NCBI RefSeq assembly: GCF_949987535.1
Contig: NW_026645841.1
Span: forward strand, 1-64,000
Reading direction: 5' to 3'
DNA: 64,000 nucleotides
From: Balaenoptera acutorostrata
Lineage: Eukaryota > Chordata > Mammalia > Artiodactyla > Balaenopteridae
The position numbers and the translations under genes are program-made. Position 1 is the stretch's first letter; every line of letters begins with the position of its first letter. Below, piece after piece: positions 62,807 to 64,000 of the stretch. The notes beneath the pieces are model-generated. The model was not told the DNA's origin. It did no database searches and worked only from the letters and a program-made list of their open reading frames with translations.

Positions 62807-64000
62807 AACCTGTTCCTTAAAACACTAGTGCTTAGGAAATCTATTGGAGGCAGAAGCAGTCAAGGGTAGCTTAGGGTTAGGGTTAGGGTTAGGGTGAGGG
62901 ATAGGGTACGGCTTAGGGTACGGGTTCGGGGAGGAGTTCGGGTAGGGCGTAGGGTATGGGTTAGGGTTAGGGTTAGGGTTAGTGTTAGGGTTAGGGCTCG
63001 GTTTAGGGTACGGGTTAGGATTAGGGTACGCGTTAGTGTTAGGGTAGGTGTTAGGGTTAGGGTACGTGATAGGGTGAGGTTAGTTATTAAACCTATCCCA
63101 CTCTCTAGATACCCCTTAGCACGTAAAGGAATATTATTTGGGGGTCCAGCCATGGAGAAGAGTTTAGACACTAGGAGAAGATAAGGAACACACCCATTAT
63201 CAAGAAATCACATTAGGATTCTCTTTTCAACCTGTTCCTTAAAACACTAGTGCTTAGGAAATCTATTGGAGGCAGAAGCAGTCAAGGGTAGCTTAGGGTT
63301 AGCGTTAGGGTTAGGGTGAGGGTTAGGGTACGGCTTACGATACGGGTTCGGGGAGGGGTTCGTGTAGGGCGTAGGGTATGGGTTAGGGTTAGGGTTAGGG
63401 CTAGTGTTAGGGTTAGGGCTCGGTTTAGGGTACGGGTTAGGATTAGGGTATGCGTTAGGGTTAGGGTAGGGGTTAGGGTTAGGGTACGCGTTAGGGTGAG
63501 GGTAGTTATTAAACCTATCCCACTCTCTAGATAACCCTTAGCACGTAAAGGAATATTATTTGGGGGTCCAGCCATGGAGAAGAGTTTAGACACGAGGAGA
63601 AGATAAGGAACACACCCATTATCAAGAAATCACATTAGGATTCTCTTTTTAACCTGTTCCTTAAATCACTAGTGCTTAGGAAATCTATTGGAGGCAGAAG
63701 CCGTCAAGGGTAGCTTAGGGTTAGGGTTAAGGTTAGGGTGAGGGTTAGGGTACGGTTTAGGGTACGGGTTCAGGGAGGGGTTCGGGTAGGGCGTAGGGTA
63801 TGTGTTAGGGTTAGGGTTAGAGTTAGTGTTAGGGTTAGGGCTCGGTTTAGGGTATGGGTTAGGATTAGGGTACGCGTTAGGGTTAGGGTAGGGGTTAGGG
63901 TTAGGGTACGCGTTAGGGTGAGGGTAGTTATTAAACCTATCCCAGTCTCTAGATACCCCTTAGCACGTAAAGTAATATTACTTGGGGATCCAGCCATGGA
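62807..64000 (+). repeat. Segment repeated at offset 3418, copy 2
   Basis: Partner of 59389-60582, cut by the window end. The unit at 63651 lacks the TTGGACCAG change and the extra G in GTACGGGGTTCAG of its partner at 60233. Confidence 0.8.

Larger units (their letters stand above)
1..64000 (+). repeat. 422-bp telomere-like satellite array, about 152 monomers
   Basis: The window is filled by head-to-tail copies of one monomer, counted here from the AACCTGTTCC that opens the window. About 151 are complete and the last (from 63651) is cut by the window end. Most are 419-422 bp; the extremes are 403 and 464 bp. Each has 64 bp of unique sequence, then about 210 bp of TTAGGG-derived hexamers, then 148 bp of unique sequence. 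All copies have the G-rich strand on +. No other sequence interrupts them. This resembles in kind the heterochromatic interstitial telomeric satellites known from several eukaryotes, but the 212-bp unique part is not one I recognise. Both array ends lie outside the window. Confidence 0.98.
42116..64000 (+). repeat. Array domain V: units 101-152
   Basis: Units start at 42116, 42538, 42942, 43364, 43786, 44208, 44629, 45051, 45473, 45892, 46332, 46754, 47176, 47580, 48002, 48423, 48845, 49267, 49689, 50111, 50533, 50952, 51392, 51814, 52236, 52640, 53062, 53483, 53905, 54327, 54749, 55171, 55592, 56014, 56436, 56858, 57280, 57702, 58124, 58546, 58967, 59389, 59811, 60233, 60655, 61119, 61541, 61963, 62385, 62807, 63229 and 63651 (partial). 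Types confined or nearly confined to this domain are GGGCGTCCAG (42942, 43786, 47580, 50111, 52640, 58124, 60655), GTGAGATTAGGG (43364, 44208, 48002, 53062, 55171, 58546) and GGGAACGCG (46332, 51392, 54327, 56436, 58967, 60655, 61963; first at 41694). No short-type unit occurs here. Confidence 0.88.

Noticed and set aside
407..64000. Around 96-aa (+) and 103-aa (-) ORFs in nearly every unit, made of Arg-Val, Thr-Leu or Pro-Asn repeats
   Set aside because: A 6-nt repeat translates to a two-residue repeat in every frame that lacks TAG/TAA, and both strands stay open together. Frames shift with any indel, and the ORFs merely span the hexamer block plus some unique sequence. These are not genes.
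1..64000. CRISPR array, because of regular repeats
   Set aside because: Repeat and spacer cannot be told apart. The whole 422-bp unit repeats, with telomeric hexamers, in a eukaryote-like context.

Overview
The whole window is one uninterrupted tandem satellite array. I find no protein-coding gene, RNA gene, transposon, CRISPR array or single-copy DNA in it. About 152 head-to-tail monomers can be followed from base 1 to base 64000, and the array runs off both edges. The consensus monomer is 422 bp and chimeric. A 210-bp block of 35 hexamers, each TTAGGG or a derivative of it and all in one unbroken 6-nt phase, is joined to a 212-bp unique block with no telomere resemblance. The G-rich strand is + in every monomer, and I see no inversion.

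Organism: a eukaryote with, or descended from, TTAGGG-type telomeres. The nature of the array (long, chimeric, CpG-containing, with many CpG to TpG/CpA differences between copies) fits an animal genome with CpG methylation, perhaps a vertebrate. Other TTAGGG lineages cannot be excluded, and I do not recognise the unique block. A subtelomeric or heterochromatic interstitial location is likely but not shown. If the usual orientation holds, the nearest chromosome end lies to the right.

Layout: units 1-30 (1-12658) form a mixed left domain. Units 31-37 (12659-15602) hold a 1261-bp three-unit tandem duplication. Units 38-72 (15603-30342) are rich in a 'short' unit type paired with a fixed partner type. 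Units 73-100 (30343-42115) are a nested higher-order repeat: a 13-unit period of 5466 bp, later interrupted by a near-perfect 2938-bp seven-unit tandem duplication, so that the outer copies now sit 8404 bp apart. Units 101-152 (42116-64000) lack the short type and carry a different set of variants, with duplications at offsets 844, 4638, 5060, 2109, 8013 and 3418 bp. One unit (60655-61118) has gained seven perfect TTAGGG hexamers.

How it works: nothing suggests encoded proteins. The long ORFs on both strands (Arg-Val, Thr-Leu or Pro-Asn repeats) follow automatically from translating a 6-nt repeat. The biology here is DNA-level: telomere-like hexamer blocks that could form G-quadruplexes or bind TTAGGG-recognising proteins, spaced every 422 bp, and a clear record of unequal exchange. 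Most coordinates of duplications come from reading variant positions by eye, so their boundaries are good to tens of bases.
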